DNA of 64,000 nt from positions 3,286,001 to 3,350,000 of the forward strand of contig NZ_CP109013.1 in assembly GCF_036226745.1 (NCBI RefSeq), read 5' to 3'. Shown piece by piece: positions 62,643-64,000 of the stretch. The translations under genes and the position numbers were made by a program. The notes beneath the pieces were generated by a model that made no database searches, was not told where the DNA came from, and saw only the letters and a program-made list of their open reading frames with translations. The stretch is from Streptomyces sp. NBC_00683. Its GTDB lineage: Bacteria; Actinomycetota; Actinomycetes; Streptomycetales; Streptomycetaceae. Numbering within the stretch: position 1 is the first letter of the stretch; the number at the start of each line of letters is the position of its first letter.

Positions 62643-64000
62643 ATGACGGACAGCGGGACCGGAGCTACGGTGCGCGACGTTCCGGCACTGGTGCACAGGG
62701 CCAGGGGCGGCGACACCGGGGCGATGGAGGAACTGCTCGGCGTCCACCTGCCGTTGGTATACGGAATCGTCGGGCGGGCCCTCAACGGCCACCCCGACGT
62801 CGACGACCTGGTGCAGGACGTGATGCTGCGGATCGTCCGCGCGCTGCCGTCGCTGCGCGAGCCCGAGCGGTTCCGCTCCTGGGCGGTGGCCATCGCGTAC
62901 CGGGAGATCCAGCAGCACCAGCGGCGCACGGCCCGCGACCGGTTCCACCGGCACGAGGTGGAGGAGGTCGCCGACCCGCTCACCGACTTCGCCGAGCGCA
63001 CCGTCGCCGAGCTGGAACTCACCGGGCAGCGCAGGGAACTGGCCCGTGCGGCCCGCTGGCTGGACGGGGACGACCGTCGGCTGCTCGCCCTGTGGTGGGA
63101 GGAGGAGGCCGGCCGCCTCACCCGGGCCGAGGTCGCCGGTGCCATCGGCCTGGACGCCCGGCACACCGCCGTGCGGGTACGGCGCATGAAGGTCCAGCTG
63201 GAGGCCGCGCGCACGGTCGTCCGCGCGCTGGCCGTCACGCCCCGCTGCCCCGGGCTGGCGGACGCGGCGCAGGGCTGGGACGGCAGCACAGGTGCCCTCT
63301 GGCGCAAGAGACTGACCCGGCATGTGCGGGGCTGCCCGCTGTGCGGGGCCGAGGGTTCGGGGCTGGTTGCGCCGGAGAAGCTGTTGCCCGGGCTGGGACT
63401 CGTACCGATCCCCGGCGGGCTGCTGGACGGGGTGCGGCTGAGCGTGGAGACCGCGTCCGTGATCGGGCAGACGGCGGTCGGCGGGGTCCGCGGCTACCTG
63501 CACCACCTCACGGCGAAGTCGGTCACGGCCTCCGCTGCCGTGCTGGCGGTCGTCGCCGGGGCCCTGACCTACCCGGTGTGGCACTCCCCCGCGCCCTCTC
63601 CGCAGGCGGCGCCACCGGCCGCGAGCCGCCCCGCGCAGCCGACGGCCCCTACGCCTTCCCGTCCGGCTCTGGCGCGTTCCGCCACCGCCTCGCCTTCCGC
63701 GGTCCCGACGAAGGCGGCTGCTGCTGCGCGGAAGGGGTCGGGGGCGATCGGAGTGACCAGTGCCGACATCTATCTCGCGCCCGGCGGCTCGGACTCGGGC
63801 GACGGCAGCCGGGCTCGGCCCTTCGCCACGCTCGGCAAGGCGGTGTCGGTGGTCCGGCCCGGACAGACGATCGCCATGCGCGGTGGCACGTACCGGCCGG
63901 ACCAGGGGGTGGACATCGGCACGGACGGCACCGCCGACCGCCGCATCACACTCAGCAACGTCCGGGGCGAACGGCCGGTGATCGACGCGTCCGGCGTACC
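62643..64000 (+). CDS. ECF sigma factor fused to membrane segment and pectate-lyase-like beta-helix (partial)
   Basis: The frame is open from an ATG to the window end (452 codons so far). Residues 15-100 are sigma region 2 (VDDLVQDVMLRIVRALPSL, FRSWAVAIAYREIQ), 125-195 region 4 (LTRAEVAGAIGLDARHTAVRVRRMK), and 227-234 an H-x3-C-x2-C motif like zinc anti-sigma domains. Residues about 294-315 are one membrane helix (ASAAVLAVVAGALTYPVW). A Pro/Ala/Ser linker follows, and from 374 a parallel beta-helix start (DIYLAPGGSDSGDGS, PFATLGKAVSVVRPGQTI, RGGTY, ERPVIDASG) like PL9 pectate lyases. So the sigma part is inside and the beta-helix outside the cell. It is divergent from the pectinase operon, which it plausibly regulates; release of the sigma part would need proteolysis. 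No strong ribosome site seen. Confidence 0.85.
   Translation, partial: MTDSGTGATVRDVPALVHRARGGDTGAMEELLGVHLPLVYGIVGRALNGHPDVDDLVQDVMLRIVRALPSLREPERFRSWAVAIAYREIQQHQRRTARDRFHRHEVEEVADPLTDFAERTVAELELTGQRRELARAARWLDGDDRRLLALWWEEEAGRLTRAEVAGAIGLDARHTAVRVRRMKVQLEAARTVVRALAVTPRCPGLADAAQGWDGSTGALWRKRLTRHVRGCPLCGAEGSGLVAPEKLLPGLGLVPIPGGLLDGVRLSVETASVIGQTAVGGVRGYLHHLTAKSVTASAAVLAVVAGALTYPVWHSPAPSPQAAPPAASRPAQPTAPTPSRPALARSATASPSAVPTKAAAAARKGSGAIGVTSADIYLAPGGSDSGDGSRARPFATLGKAVSVVRPGQTIAMRGGTYRPDQGVDIGTDGTADRRITLSNVRGERPVIDASGV

Overview
The window is high-G+C actinobacterial chromosome, almost certainly Streptomyces. Supporting signs are GTG and TTG starts with purine-rich ribosome sites, mycothiol S-conjugate amidase (Mca), GTP-type PEP carboxykinase, a chitinase with a DasR-like (dre) box, many secreted polysaccharide hydrolases, leaderless genes and GC-rich intergenic palindromes. 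No rRNA, transposase, integrase or CRISPR array was seen.

Region 1 (1-6.5 kb, accessory): the end of a secreted lamin-tail-domain protein, a degenerate tRNA-like element, a DUF4240 protein, a frameshifted gene remnant, and a polymorphic toxin/immunity pair (Imm52 with a Tox-REase-5 C-terminal domain). The toxin carries a class III (Flp-type) prepilin cleavage site.

Region 2 (6.5-21.8 kb): a complete-looking Tad/Flp tight-adherence locus on the minus strand. In transcription order it encodes a zinc-ribbon protein, CpaB, CpaE, two TadE-like pseudopilins, the CpaF/TadA ATPase, TadB, TadC, a histidine kinase, a response regulator, Flp pilin, a TadG-like protein, a lipoprotein and an OmpA-family protein. 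Divergently transcribed is a 521-aa protein whose N-terminal prepilin module matches that of the toxin, followed by a lipoprotein and a small membrane protein. One 16-bp palindrome, TGGGYC-N4-GRCCCA and close variants, lies upstream of the pilin, the toxin, the 521-aa protein and the zinc-ribbon gene. This makes them a candidate regulon for the embedded two-component system. I regard the whole as a candidate undescribed system in which large toxin-bearing proteins enter the Tad pathway as pseudopilins.

Region 3 (21.9-33.3 kb): GH18 chitinase; an Nramp-like transporter; a catabolic cluster (GntP permease, RidA, IclR regulator, PfkB kinase, PLP deaminase, D-aminoacylase-like hydrolase) fitting breakdown of N-acyl-D-amino acids or D-glucosaminate-type amino-sugar acids; a secreted serine protease.

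Region 4 (33.3-59.3 kb, mostly core): EamA exporter with divergent MarR, arylamine N-acetyltransferase, aminotransferase, secreted propeller/Ig protein, PEPCK, hemolysin III, thioredoxin-like DUF255 protein, NB-ARC/TPR protein, Mca, GreA, DrrAB-type ABC exporter, threonine ammonia-lyase, cystathionine gamma-synthase, MsrA, lipase and an XRE regulator.

Region 5 (59.4-64 kb): a pectinase operon (pectinesterase, then pectate lyase) whose CBM13 segments are 383/385 identical at DNA level. Divergent from it, and cut by the window end, is a membrane-tethered ECF sigma factor fused to a pectate-lyase-like beta-helix, a plausible one-protein pectin sensor.
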